A stretch of 64,000 bases of DNA from JAEUMG01 sp046349315 (GTDB lineage: Bacteria > Pseudomonadota > Alphaproteobacteria > Rhizobiales > Aestuariivirgaceae), in assembly GCA_046349315.1 (NCBI GenBank), contig JAXMCQ010000010.1:1-64000 (forward strand), in the 5' to 3' direction. Below the pieces are notes generated by a model that was given only the letters and a program-made list of their open reading frames with translations, did not search any database and was not told where the DNA came from. A program made the translations under genes and the position numbers. Shown in pieces: positions 43,294 through 51,992 of this stretch. The stretch's first letter is position 1, and every line of letters begins with the position of its first letter.

Positions 43294-44565
43294 TCACGCC
43301 AGCATCAGGGACGGCTCTTCGAGATAGGCTTTTACCGCCGCCAACAGCCTCGCGCCAACCGCGCCGTCGACGGCCCGGTGATCGCAGGAAAGCGTCAGCT
43401 CCATGACAGGCGCGACGATCACCGCGCCGTTGCGGGCGATTGGCTTTTCGATGGCGGCGCCGACTGCCAGGATCGTCGACTGCGGCGGGTTGATGATCGC
43501 TGAAAAACTTTCGATGCCATACATGCCGAGATTGGAGATCGACGCCGTTCCGCCCTGGTATTCAACCGGCTGCAGTTTTCCAGCACGGGCGCGCGTGGCC
43601 AAGTCCTTCATCTCGCGGGAGATCGCCGAGAGCGATTTTGTCTCAGCCGCGCGAATGACCGGCGTGAACAATCCGCCTTCGACCGCCACCGCGACCGAGA
43701 TGTCGCTGGTGCAATGCCGCAGCATCCCGGCATCGGTCCAGGTCACATTGGCGTCGGGCACATCGCGCAAGGCAAGTGCCAATGCCTTGATGACGAAATC
43801 ATTGACAGACAATTTCCAGAGCGGCGCGCCATCAGCTTTCGGGGCGCGATCGTTCAAAATGGCGCGCGTCTCGTTGAGCTGCGTCACTTCGCAGGCGACG
43901 CTCAGATAGAAATGCGGCACCGTCTGCTTAGATTGCACGAGGCGCTGGGCAATCGTCCGGCGCATATTGCCGTGCGCGACGAAGTCGTAGGCGTCAGACG
44001 GATAAAACGCGCGAACCGCATCGTCGGAAATCGACTGCGGCTGAACAGCAGCAGGCTTCTGAACGTCCTGCGAGCGTTTCGCCGCTTCGATCGCGGCGGT
44101 GACATCAGCCGCAACAATCCGGCCATGCGGGCCGCTGCCTGTCACAGGCGCAATATCGATCCCGGCATTGCGGGCGAGCGCACGGGCCAAGGGCGTGGCG
44201 CGGCGCTTTCCGGCAACATCGCTGGCAACCGACGCCTCGCGGGCCACGACGGGCAGAGACCGCGTATCCCTTGTCGGCACTTCAATCCTCGCCGTCTTTG
44301 AACCGGCAGGCGGTGTCCGCGCTTCTCCCGCCACGTAGATGAACGCGACCGGCTCGCCGACCGGCACGATTGCCCCCTCGCCTGCCGAGATGCTTCCGAT
44401 TACACCGTCGCCGGGCGATTCGACTTCCATCGCCGCCTTGTCGGTCTCGATCTCGAAGATCGGCGCGCCTTTCTTGACGGTATCGCCGTCCTTCACATAC
44501 CACCGGGAGATCGTCCCGGTGGTCATGTCCATGTCGACGCGCGGCAGGATCACCTCGACAGGCAT
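43294..44565 (-). CDS. Dihydrolipoamide acyltransferase (E2) of a 2-oxo acid dehydrogenase complex
   Basis: A 423-residue E2 subunit with one lipoyl domain (residues 1-75; the lipoyl Lys is in 'IFEIETDKAAMEVESPG'), an E3/E1-binding domain (about 118-155, 'ATPLARALARNAGIDIAPVTGSGPHGRI' shape) and the acyltransferase domain ending in the catalytic 'CDHRAVDGAVGARLL'. Length and domain number fit acetoin or pyruvate type E2. It follows E1beta after 4 bases. No E3 (dihydrolipoamide dehydrogenase) gene is present in the window, so a shared E3 is likely. Confidence 0.93.
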   Translation of the reverse strand: MPVEVILPRVDMDMTTGTISRWYVKDGDTVKKGAPIFEIETDKAAMEVESPGDGVIGSISAGEGAIVPVGEPVAFIYVAGEARTPPAGSKTARIEVPTRDTRSLPVVAREASVASDVAGKRRATPLARALARNAGIDIAPVTGSGPHGRIVAADVTAAIEAAKRSQDVQKPAAVQPQSISDDAVRAFYPSDAYDFVAHGNMRRTIAQRLVQSKQTVPHFYLSVACEVTQLNETRAILNDRAPKADGAPLWKLSVNDFVIKALALALRDVPDANVTWTDAGMLRHCTSDISVAVAVEGGLFTPVIRAAETKSLSAISREMKDLATRARAGKLQPVEYQGGTASISNLGMYGIESFSAIINPPQSTILAVGAAIEKPIARNGAVIVAPVMELTLSCDHRAVDGAVGARLLAAVKAYLEEPSLMLA

Positions 44566-44569
44566 GGGT

Positions 44570-45568
44570 TCAGGTCCGGCCCTTCACGAGATCACGCACG
44601 GCTGCGATGATGTCTGGCGTCTGCGGCACCGCAGCCTTCTCCAGCACGGGATTGTAGGGGATCGGCGATTCAACCCCGCCCAGGCGCACAATCGGCGCAT
44701 CGAGATAATCGAAAGCCTCGCTCTCGGCGATCATGGCGCTGATCTCGGCGCCGATGCCCAAAGTCTTCACGCCCTCATAAACGCAGACAAGTCGGCTCGT
44801 CTTCTTCACGCTGGCGATGACAGTGTCCTTGTCGAGCGGCCTGAGCGTGCGAAGGTCGACGACCTCGGCAGAAATCCCTTCGCCGGCGAGTGTCTCCGCG
44901 GCTTCGAGCGCGCGGTGCACCATGATCGCAGTCGCGACAATCGTCACATCGCTTCCCTCGCGCCTGACGATCGCCTTGCCGATCGGCACGCGGTACGGCT
45001 CGGCCGGCACTTCGCCCTTGGTCTTGTAAAGAAGCTTGTGCTCGAAAACCATGACGGGATCGGGATCGTCGATCGCGGCAAGCAGCAACCCCTTCGCATC
45101 ATGCGGCGTTGCCGGCTGCACGACCTTGAGGCCCGGCACATGCGCGAGCCAGGCTTCAAGCGACTGGCTGTGCTGGGCCGCAGCACCGGTGCCCGAGCCC
45201 GCCGGAAAGCGCATGACCAACGGCACCGAAACCTTGCCGCCCAGCATGAAGCGGATCTTGGCCGCCTGGTTGACGATCTGCTCCATGGCAAGCGTCGCAA
45301 AATCGGAAAACTGGAACTCGAAGACCGGGCGGCTGCCGGCGAGCGCGGCACCCACCGCAACGCCAGCGGCGCCCAATTCGGCGATCGGCGTATCCATCAC
45401 GCGGTCTTCGCCGAAGCGATGCACAAGATCGCCCGTCACCTGGAAGGCGCCGCCATAGACGCCGATATCCTCGCCCATGAGAAAGACGCGCTCATCGGCT
45501 TCCATCGCCTGCGCCAGCGCCTCCTGGATCGCTTGCGCATAGGTCAGTTCACGCACTATCTCGTTCAT
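44570..45568 (-). CDS. 2-oxo acid dehydrogenase E1 component, beta subunit
   Basis: A 332-residue TPP-binding E1beta. 'VFLMGEDIGVYGGAFQVTGDL' near residue 26 contains the TPP-site Glu. Blocks such as 'MEQIVNQAAKIRFMLGGKVSVPLVMR' near residue 95 and 'VDLRTLRPLDKDTVIASV' near 230 are typical of pyruvate/acetoin/branched-chain complexes. Its start overlaps the E1alpha stop by ATGA and E2 follows after 4 bases. The oxo acid cannot be told from the sequence. It could be pyruvate, acetoin or a branched or unusual 2-oxo acid produced by the upstream oxidoreductase. Confidence 0.95.
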   Translation of the reverse strand: MNEIVRELTYAQAIQEALAQAMEADERVFLMGEDIGVYGGAFQVTGDLVHRFGEDRVMDTPIAELGAAGVAVGAALAGSRPVFEFQFSDFATLAMEQIVNQAAKIRFMLGGKVSVPLVMRFPAGSGTGAAAQHSQSLEAWLAHVPGLKVVQPATPHDAKGLLLAAIDDPDPVMVFEHKLLYKTKGEVPAEPYRVPIGKAIVRREGSDVTIVATAIMVHRALEAAETLAGEGISAEVVDLRTLRPLDKDTVIASVKKTSRLVCVYEGVKTLGIGAEISAMIAESEAFDYLDAPIVRLGGVESPIPYNPVLEKAAVPQTPDIIAAVRDLVKGRT

Positions 45569-46596
45569 ACCGCACTCAAACCTGTATAAACATCGCGCGT
45601 GCCCTGACGCGGATCGGGATCGGTCCCGTTGCGGGCGAATTCGATCGCAGCGGCGATCTCGCGCTCGGCATCGGCGCGTATGGCGGCGACCTCATCCTGC
45701 TTCAGAAGTCCATGCGCCACGAGTTCCGTCTCGAAATGGCCGATCGGATCCTTGGCCTGCCATTCCTCGATCTCTTCCTTGGTGCGATAGCGATTGCGAT
45801 CGCTCTTGGAATGGCCGCGAATACGATAGGTCTTGCATTCGATGAGACTCGGGCCTTCGCCGCGCCGGGCCCTCGCGGTCGCTTCCATAATTGCTTCCGA
45901 CACGTCCTCGATGCGGTTGCCGTCCACGACCTGGCCCGGCATGTTGTAGGAGCCGGCGCGATCGGCGACATGCGTCACGGCCATCGAGCGCTCGGTCGAG
46001 ACCGACATGCCGTATTTGTTGTTCTCGCAAACAAAGACGACCGGCAGTTTCCAGATCGCCGCCATGTTGAGCGCTTCGTGGAAAGCGCCTTCGTTCGATG
46101 CACCATCGCCGAAGAAGCACAGGGCGACATCATCGCGCTTCTGCTTCTTGATGGCGAGCGCGGCGCCGACCGCGATCGGAATACCACCGGCAACGATGCC
46201 GTTCGCACCCAGATTTCCGCCTTCGACATCGGCAATATGCATCGAGCCGCCACGGCCGCGGCAATAGCCTTCTTCCTTGCCGAAGAACTCCGCAAACATC
46301 AGTTTCGGATCGGCGCCCTTGGCAATGCAATGGCCATGGCCGCGATGCGTCGAGGTGATGTAGTCCGACTTGCGTAGATCCATGCAGGAGCCGACGGCGC
46401 TCGCCTCCTGGCCGATCGAGAGATGCATCGTGCCGTGGATGAGGCCGCGCGTGTAGGCGTCTTCGGCGCCTTCCTCGAAACGGCGAATGAGATACATGCG
46501 ACGCAGGGCTTCCTTCAGCTCGGCGGCCGAGAAGCGTTGATAAAACGGACGCACATTCGCAGCAGGCGCTGCAGCGCGGGCAAGCTTTTCGGCCAT
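45565..46596 (-). CDS. 2-oxo acid dehydrogenase E1 component, alpha subunit
   Basis: A 343-residue TPP-dependent E1alpha. The TPP/Mg motif 'CFFGDGASNEGAFHEALNMAAIWKLPVVFVCENNKYG' spans roughly residues 170-205 (G-D-G ... N-N). 'RFEEGAEDAYTRGLIHGTMHLSIGQEA' near residue 40 and the phosphorylation-loop region 'YRIRGHSKSDRNRYRTKEE' near 265 are as in AcoA/PdhA. It lies 3 bases after the SAF oxidoreductase gene and overlaps E1beta. The gene order (oxidoreductase, E1alpha, E1beta, E2, kinase) is compact. Confidence 0.95.
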   Translation of the reverse strand: MAEKLARAAAPAANVRPFYQRFSAAELKEALRRMYLIRRFEEGAEDAYTRGLIHGTMHLSIGQEASAVGSCMDLRKSDYITSTHRGHGHCIAKGADPKLMFAEFFGKEEGYCRGRGGSMHIADVEGGNLGANGIVAGGIPIAVGAALAIKKQKRDDVALCFFGDGASNEGAFHEALNMAAIWKLPVVFVCENNKYGMSVSTERSMAVTHVADRAGSYNMPGQVVDGNRIEDVSEAIMEATARARRGEGPSLIECKTYRIRGHSKSDRNRYRTKEEIEEWQAKDPIGHFETELVAHGLLKQDEVAAIRADAEREIAAAIEFARNGTDPDPRQGTRDVYTGLSAV

Positions 46597-46599
46597 ACT

Positions 46600-47949
46600 C
46601 TACTTAACTCCGTGCAAGAGGTCGTCTTGGCGCTTGCGCAATGCGACGATGCGCGATGCGGCATCGACCTCGACATTGTCGCTGGTCAGAAGCTCGCCGC
46701 GCTTGATTACCTTCTTCACCTTGCCGCCTTCGAGAAGACCGCAAGGCACGCCCTTGGCGTCGCGCGCTTCATCATAGGTCATGATCCAGGCGCGATAGGT
46801 GTATTCGCCGATCGCGTCGAGCTTATCGCCGGGCTTCAGGTCTTTCTTGGCGACGGCACACACTTCCGCGGACGGCCGATCCAAGGGCTGCATGTCGGCG
46901 GTTCCGTAGAGCACGGCCCGCGCGCAAGAGAGCGGCACTTCGAGGCTGGTCAGGTGATAGGGGCGGTAGAATTTGTAGTAAGGCCCTGCGCCCAATTTCA
47001 GGTCGTGCATGCGTTCGCGCAGCCGCGGATGCGCCATTTCGGCGATGACGAATACACCGGGTGCGACACCCTTGCCGATCGAGTAATCGACAACGCCCTT
47101 GCGTGACAGCACGCCACCGTCGGCTTTGGGGCACAGGACATTCTCTAACTCGGCCAGTCCGGCTGCCGGCCCATGCATGCCGGGGCAGTCCGGAACCAGC
47201 CCGGTCGCGTTGGCGATCGCCGCCATCTCCACCATGGTTTTCGAGCCGTCGACAAATTCGACCAGCATGCGCGGGTTCATGTTCCTGCGCTTCGCCTCGT
47301 CCATGTAGGCATCGGGCGTTGCATCGATGTTGAGCGGATTGTTCTTGCCCTTGCCGGCGGCGACGATCGGATAGCCGAGTCCGGTGACGAAGTTGATGAG
47401 TTCCATGCAGGAACTGGGCTCATCGCCGGCGCCGAGCGTATAGACGATGCCAAGGCGGCGCGCTTCCTTCACCAGATAGGCGCCGATCGTCACGTCGGCC
47501 TCGACATTCATCATGACGAGATGCTTGCCATGCTCCATGGCAATGAGGCCGATTTCGGCGCCGACGGCCGGCTTGCCGGTCGCGTCGATCACCACATCGA
47601 TCTCGCCATTGGTGCAGACGGTCTGCGCGTCATTGGTGATGGCGATCTTGCCGGCCTGCATGGCAGCGTCGAAGGCGCGCTTGCCGTCGGCAACCGCGAT
47701 CCTGTCATCAAGGCCGCCGGCAATGCTGACAGCCCTCTTGGCGGCTTCGATATTGATGTCGGCGATAGCCGCGACCGTGATGCCGGTCATCTGGGCGCAT
47801 TGGGTGACGATATCGGTGCCCATCTCGCCCGAACCGATCAATCCGATGCGGATGGGGGGCTTTCCCGCTTCCATGCGCTGCCTCAGATCGGCGGCGAGTC
47901 CCGAGCGGGGCCGAGCTTTTGCCTCGTCCCGGTGGGCTGAAACGGTCAT
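46600..47949 (-). CDS. NAD(P)-binding oxidoreductase with C-terminal SAF domain (homoserine dehydrogenase-like)
   Basis: A 449-residue protein with a Rossmann motif 'IRIGLIGSGEMGTDIVTQCAQM' shape near residue 34 and a homoserine-dehydrogenase-like fold. The C-terminus, from about residue 370, is a SAF domain ('LKPGDKLDAIGEYTYRAWI ... KRGELLTSDNVEVDA'). Proteins of this layout are often mislabelled FlgA because of the SAF domain. The ATG at 47949 is chosen because GGAGG lies 6 bases upstream. It heads the operon with E1alpha, E1beta, E2 and kinase. A role in making or using a 2-oxo acid is likely, but I know of no proven activity for this arrangement. Confidence 0.87.
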   Translation of the reverse strand: MTVSAHRDEAKARPRSGLAADLRQRMEAGKPPIRIGLIGSGEMGTDIVTQCAQMTGITVAAIADINIEAAKRAVSIAGGLDDRIAVADGKRAFDAAMQAGKIAITNDAQTVCTNGEIDVVIDATGKPAVGAEIGLIAMEHGKHLVMMNVEADVTIGAYLVKEARRLGIVYTLGAGDEPSSCMELINFVTGLGYPIVAAGKGKNNPLNIDATPDAYMDEAKRRNMNPRMLVEFVDGSKTMVEMAAIANATGLVPDCPGMHGPAAGLAELENVLCPKADGGVLSRKGVVDYSIGKGVAPGVFVIAEMAHPRLRERMHDLKLGAGPYYKFYRPYHLTSLEVPLSCARAVLYGTADMQPLDRPSAEVCAVAKKDLKPGDKLDAIGEYTYRAWIMTYDEARDAKGVPCGLLEGGKVKKVIKRGELLTSDNVEVDAASRIVALRKRQDDLLHGVK

Positions 47950-48193
47950 AATGCCTCCCTGATCAATGCCGGCGCGGCAGGCCACTGAATATAGATACTT
48001 TTATGTCTCTGCCTATGCATATGTAATAGTCTTGAATTGCCCCGTTTGAAAGGGCAAATTGCAGGCTTGGCGGCCCAAATGCCAGAGAGCGCGGGCCGCA
48101 AATGCCGTAACTTGGCGTATGGAACGAAACAATTGTCTCCGCTCACATAAAGTGTTGCTTTTTGGCATCCGAGCGCAGAATGGGGGAGGCCAA

Positions 48194-49243
48194 ATGGCGG
48201 ATATCAGCCTGCGGGGGGTGACCAAGTCCTGGGGCTCCTTTGTCGGGGTCGACGCGGTCGATCTCGATATCAAGGACAAGGAATTCATGGTGTTTCTCGG
48301 GCCCTCGGGCTGCGGGAAGACGACCACCATGCGGATGATCGCCGGGCTGGAAGAGCCGACCGAGGGCGAAATCCGGATCGGCGGCGAAGTCGTGAACGAT
48401 CTCGATCCGCGCGACCGGGACGTTGCGATGGTTTTCCAGAGCTATGCGCTCTACCCCAACATGACGATCTACGAGAATATCCGCTTTCCCTTGCGGATGC
48501 GCGGCATTCCGGCAGGCGACCATGATCGCTTGGTGCGCAAGGCGGCCGAGATGGTGGAACTCGGCGATTATCTCGAGCGCAAACCCCGGGCGCTTTCCGG
48601 CGGTCAGCGCCAGCGCGCGGCTCTCGCCCGCGCCGTGGTGCGCGAGCCGCAGGTATTCCTTATGGACGAGCCGCTGTCCAATCTCGATGCCAAATTGCGG
48701 CTTTCGATGCGCGGCCAACTCAAGCACATCCAGCGCGCCCTCGAAACCACTACGATCTACGTGACCCATGACCAGATCGAGGCGATGACGCTGGCCGATC
48801 GCATTGCTGTCATGAACAAGGGCAAGATCCAGCAGCTTGGCACGCCGGACGATGTCTACAACAATCCCAACCACATTTTCGTCGCAGGCTTCATCGGTTC
48901 GCCGCCGATGAATCTTATCAAGGGCAGTCTCAAGAGCGGTGTGTTCACCGGGCCGGATACGCGGATCGCCGGCATCGACAAAGCGGATAGCGCCGATGTC
49001 GTCCTCGGCATCAGACCTGAGGACATGGATGTCATCACCACCGGCGACGGCGATCTCGTTTCGAAGCTCTATTCACTTGAACCGACGGGAGATGTGACAC
49101 TCGTGACGGCCTGGGCGGGCGAGCAGCTCGTCGTCGCCAAGGGTGCCCGCAATTTCAGGCAGGAGGTCGACACGCCGATCGCATTCCGCTTTCCGCGCGA
49201 TCGCATCTATCTTTTCGATGGCGCGACGGGATTGAGGGTCTAA
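48194..49243 (+). CDS. Carbohydrate ABC transporter ATPase (UgpC/MalK type)
   Basis: A 349-residue ATPase. Walker A 'GPSGCGKTTTMRMIAGL', signature 'ALSGGQRQRAALARAVV', Walker B 'VFLMDEPLSNLDAKLR', His switch 'YVTHDQIEAMTLAD' and a C-terminal OB/TOBE domain from about residue 240 are all intact. The start at ATG 48194 has GGGGGAGG 6 bases before it; an open frame to 48059 adds no homology. It is the only ATPase near the permeases at 50-52 kb, although it is on the opposite strand, so it is probably the missing subunit of that importer. Confidence 0.93.
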   Translation: MADISLRGVTKSWGSFVGVDAVDLDIKDKEFMVFLGPSGCGKTTTMRMIAGLEEPTEGEIRIGGEVVNDLDPRDRDVAMVFQSYALYPNMTIYENIRFPLRMRGIPAGDHDRLVRKAAEMVELGDYLERKPRALSGGQRQRAALARAVVREPQVFLMDEPLSNLDAKLRLSMRGQLKHIQRALETTTIYVTHDQIEAMTLADRIAVMNKGKIQQLGTPDDVYNNPNHIFVAGFIGSPPMNLIKGSLKSGVFTGPDTRIAGIDKADSADVVLGIRPEDMDVITTGDGDLVSKLYSLEPTGDVTLVTAWAGEQLVVAKGARNFRQEVDTPIAFRFPRDRIYLFDGATGLRV

Positions 49244-49246
49244 ATA

Positions 49247-49377
49247 CGCCTCGCCCCTTGGGGGCGAGGGAGGGGCCCATTGCGCAAGCAATGGGAGGGT
49301 GAGGGGGATCAGGTGGCGCCAATTTGCTGGACCTAATCCCCCTCACCCTAACCCTCTCCCCTCTGGGGAGAGGGAAT
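49247..49377. repeat. Palindromic intergenic repeat, family C
   Basis: Hairpin TCGCCCCTTGGGGGCGA at one end, the CCCATTGCG/GCAATGGG core shared with the element at 12896, and a closing AACCCTCTCCCC/GGGGAGAGGG hairpin. It lies between convergent genes and probably works as a terminator. Confidence 0.75.
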
Positions 49378-49380
49378 AAT

Positions 49381-50187
49381 TCAATACATTCCCTTAATTT
49401 CGGCGAGCTCGCGCGCGAGGCCGGCGGCGTCGCTGCGCAAGATCATCTCGGCCATCGCATCGAGCCGCGGCCCGATGAGCGCGCCGACAATCGCGAAGAA
49501 CTGATCTTCGTCGAGTTCTTCCGAGGGTTTGCCTTCTTCGGCAAACAACAATGCCACGCAAGCAATGGCGAAGGTCGAAACATTGGCATCGACATCCGCG
49601 CCTGGTGCACTTGACGATTTGAGTTGGCCAGCGCGCGCGATCGGCGCAGCATCGGCAAGGTCGATCAGCGCCAGTGCCAGAAAATCGGTCTTGTTCTCGA
49701 TCGCGCCCATCGCCGGATCGGCGAGTTTGCGCCGTGCCTGATCGACACGATGCTCAAGCACCAGGAAAGGCGGCGAGCGATACCGGCGCAGGATGTGAAT
49801 GGCCGCGCGGTAGAAGTACGTGTTGAACAATGGATTGGCGACGAAGCTGTCGGCGCGAATGGCCTGTGAGACCTCGTTCAGCATGCCGCGGTTGAAGGGT
49901 GACGGCAATTTGCGCCATTCCGGAATGACGAGCGCAATCCAGCAATCGACCGTCCAGGTCATGAAGCGGTCGGCCATCGAGGCCAATTTCGAAACCAAGG
50001 GGCTGAAGAAATAGGTTCGCGGTGCCGGCACATCGGCTGAGGCAACGGCCGGCTTGCGGCCCCAGTCCTCGGCGCCGGAGAGGAGGCGGACAAAGAATTG
50101 CGCGGTGCGCAGGCCGTCGCGCGCGCCAGCCGCAAGGCAGACAGCGTGCGACGCCCAGGTGTCGGAACTCCTCGAAATCATGCTCAT
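49381..50187 (-). CDS. Protein of unknown function in a carbohydrate ABC transporter operon
   Basis: I do not recognise this 268-residue protein. It is predicted cytoplasmic, with no signal peptide and no clear membrane segment. It appears helical, with patches such as 'ANPLFNTYFYRAAIHILRRYRS' shape near residue 115 and acidic C-terminal stretches ('EEGKPSEELDEDQFFAIVGALIG' near residue 220). It follows the second permease after 9 bases and is probably cotranscribed, so a link to the imported compound is likely. It could be a regulatory or catabolic protein. The function is open. Confidence 0.72.
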   Translation of the reverse strand: MSMISRSSDTWASHAVCLAAGARDGLRTAQFFVRLLSGAEDWGRKPAVASADVPAPRTYFFSPLVSKLASMADRFMTWTVDCWIALVIPEWRKLPSPFNRGMLNEVSQAIRADSFVANPLFNTYFYRAAIHILRRYRSPPFLVLEHRVDQARRKLADPAMGAIENKTDFLALALIDLADAAPIARAGQLKSSSAPGADVDANVSTFAIACVALLFAEEGKPSEELDEDQFFAIVGALIGPRLDAMAEMILRSDAAGLARELAEIKGMY

Positions 50188-50196
50188 CGGAGCATT

Positions 50197-51039
50197 TCAC
50201 CCTTTCACGGCACCCATCGTCAAGCCGCGCGACAGGTGCTTCTGAATCGCAATGACCAATATAAGTACCGGAAAGAACGCCAAAAAGGCGACCATCGAGA
50301 TGGCATTGTAAATGACGCCGTCTGAACCTCCGGTAAAATTGGCGAGTGCAACCGAAAGTGTGTAGGCGCTCTGGGTCGAGGCGATCAGCAGGGTAAACAG
50401 GAACTCATTAATCGCGAAAATGACCGCGATAACGGCCGCCGTGATGATGCCCGGCAGGCACATGGGGATCACGATCAGGATCAGGATTTTCAGATCTGAC
50501 GCGCCGTCAGTGCGGGCGGCATCCTCGATCTCGGACGGGATGTCGAGCATGTAGGAGCGCACGATCCAGGTGACGAGCGAGAGGTTCATCGCCGCGTAGA
50601 TCAGCATCAGCGCCCAGACGGTATCGAGCAGCCCCAAATTCCTGAACAGGAAGAAGATCGGGATGGCGACGATGGCAGGCGCCATCATGCGGGTCGAGAG
50701 GATGTAGAAGCCGATATCCTCGCGGAAGCGATAGCGGTAACGCGCCAAGGAGTAGGCCGCGGGGATCGCCAGAAGCAAGTCGATGATGACGCTGCCGAAG
50801 ATCGAGACCAATGAGTTGCGCAAATAGGCACCCATCGGCCAATCGGTCCAGATCATGTGCCAGGCATCGAGTGTGAATGTCGGGATGTAAAGCGGGCGCG
50901 GCAGGATGATCTCGGTGCGCGGCCGCAACCCGATCGACAGGAACCAGATGATCGGCGCGATGCAAAACAAGCCCCAGGCGATCAGGATCACATACCGGAG
51001 CGTGAGCGAGGCGGTCTTGTTGCGGCTGCGGCGGGCCAT
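50197..51039 (-). CDS. Carbohydrate ABC transporter permease, MalG/UgpE type
   Basis: A 280-residue inner-membrane permease with six hydrophobic segments and the family coupling loop 'EIEDAARTDGASDLKILILIVIPMCLPG' around residue 185 (E-A-A-x-x-D-G-A-S core modified to E-D-A-A-R-T-D-G-A). The C-terminus 'LSRGLTMGAVKG' is diagnostic of CUT1 permeases. It lies 3 bases after the other permease. The substrate is not readable; the adjacent diol dehydratase suggests a polyol. Confidence 0.94.
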   Translation of the reverse strand: MARRSRNKTASLTLRYVILIAWGLFCIAPIIWFLSIGLRPRTEIILPRPLYIPTFTLDAWHMIWTDWPMGAYLRNSLVSIFGSVIIDLLLAIPAAYSLARYRYRFREDIGFYILSTRMMAPAIVAIPIFFLFRNLGLLDTVWALMLIYAAMNLSLVTWIVRSYMLDIPSEIEDAARTDGASDLKILILIVIPMCLPGIITAAVIAVIFAINEFLFTLLIASTQSAYTLSVALANFTGGSDGVIYNAISMVAFLAFFPVLILVIAIQKHLSRGLTMGAVKG

Positions 51040-51042
51040 GGG

Positions 51043-51975
51043 CTAGTCCCTCGCCGAGCGGAAGAAACGCTTCACGAAGCTCTGTGCGACAATGACGGTC
51101 AGCACGAGCATGCAGACCGAAGCCGCCGAGGCATAGCCGAAGTCGAAGCGCTTGAAGCCGGTGCGATAGATGAAATAGCTCATCGTCTCGGTGGTGCCAC
51201 CCGGCGTGCCGCCGGTGATGATGAAGACGGAGGTAAACATCGTCACGATGTCGATGCCGCGGAGCACGAGTGCTACCGCGATGATCGGCTTTAGCATCGG
51301 CAATGAGACGTTCCAGAAAATTTGCGGCCAGCGCGCGCCATCAAGCTGGGCCGCCTCTTCAAGCTCAGCATCCTGACTTTGGAGTGCCGCAACGAAAATG
51401 ATGAACAGAAACGGCGTCCATTGCCAGACGTCGGTGATTACGAGCGACAGGCGCGCCAAAAAGACGTTTCCCAGGAAATCGAGCGGACGCTCGATCAGGC
51501 CAAGGCGCATCAAGAGATCGCTGACGACGCGACCATCATTGAAAGCGAGTTTCCAGATGAAGGACACGGCCGAGGGCATGAACAGCATTGGCAACAAGAA
51601 AAGTATGCGCCAACTGCGGATCCACGGATCGCGATAAGCGAGAGCGGCCAGGGCAAGCGCGATCACAAATTCCAGTGCCAGGGCCGAAGAGCCCATGACG
51701 AAAGTGTTCCAGAGGCTCCCCCAGAATTCCTGGTCGCCGACCAGCTTCTGGTAGTTTTCAAGACCGATGAAGGTCCAGTTGTTGAACTTCACCCGGAACA
51801 GGCTCTGATAGATCGCATAGATGCCGGGATAGAGCGTGATCCCCAGCAGGTAGATCACGGCGGGCGCAACCAGCAGATAGGGCAGCGCCTTGCGCGCCAA
51901 GGGACTGCGCCTTCTCAGACGAGAACGGGCGACTTGCGCCGCCCGTGCTGTTTGTGTCGCTATGGCATCAGCCAT
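51043..51975 (-). CDS. Carbohydrate ABC transporter permease, MalF/UgpA type
   Basis: A 310-residue inner-membrane permease. A basic cytoplasmic N-terminus precedes about six hydrophobic segments. The coupling loop is 'AELEEAAQLDGARWPQIFWNVSLPML' near residue 215. The start at ATG 51975 has an AAGGGA ribosome site; a longer frame into the binding-protein gene is not supported. It lies 17 bases after the binding-protein stop and directly before the second permease. Confidence 0.94.
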   Translation of the reverse strand: MADAIATQTARAAQVARSRLRRRSPLARKALPYLLVAPAVIYLLGITLYPGIYAIYQSLFRVKFNNWTFIGLENYQKLVGDQEFWGSLWNTFVMGSSALALEFVIALALAALAYRDPWIRSWRILFLLPMLFMPSAVSFIWKLAFNDGRVVSDLLMRLGLIERPLDFLGNVFLARLSLVITDVWQWTPFLFIIFVAALQSQDAELEEAAQLDGARWPQIFWNVSLPMLKPIIAVALVLRGIDIVTMFTSVFIITGGTPGGTTETMSYFIYRTGFKRFDFGYASAASVCMLVLTVIVAQSFVKRFFRSARD

Positions 51976-51992
51976 GAATATTCCCTTGCCGG

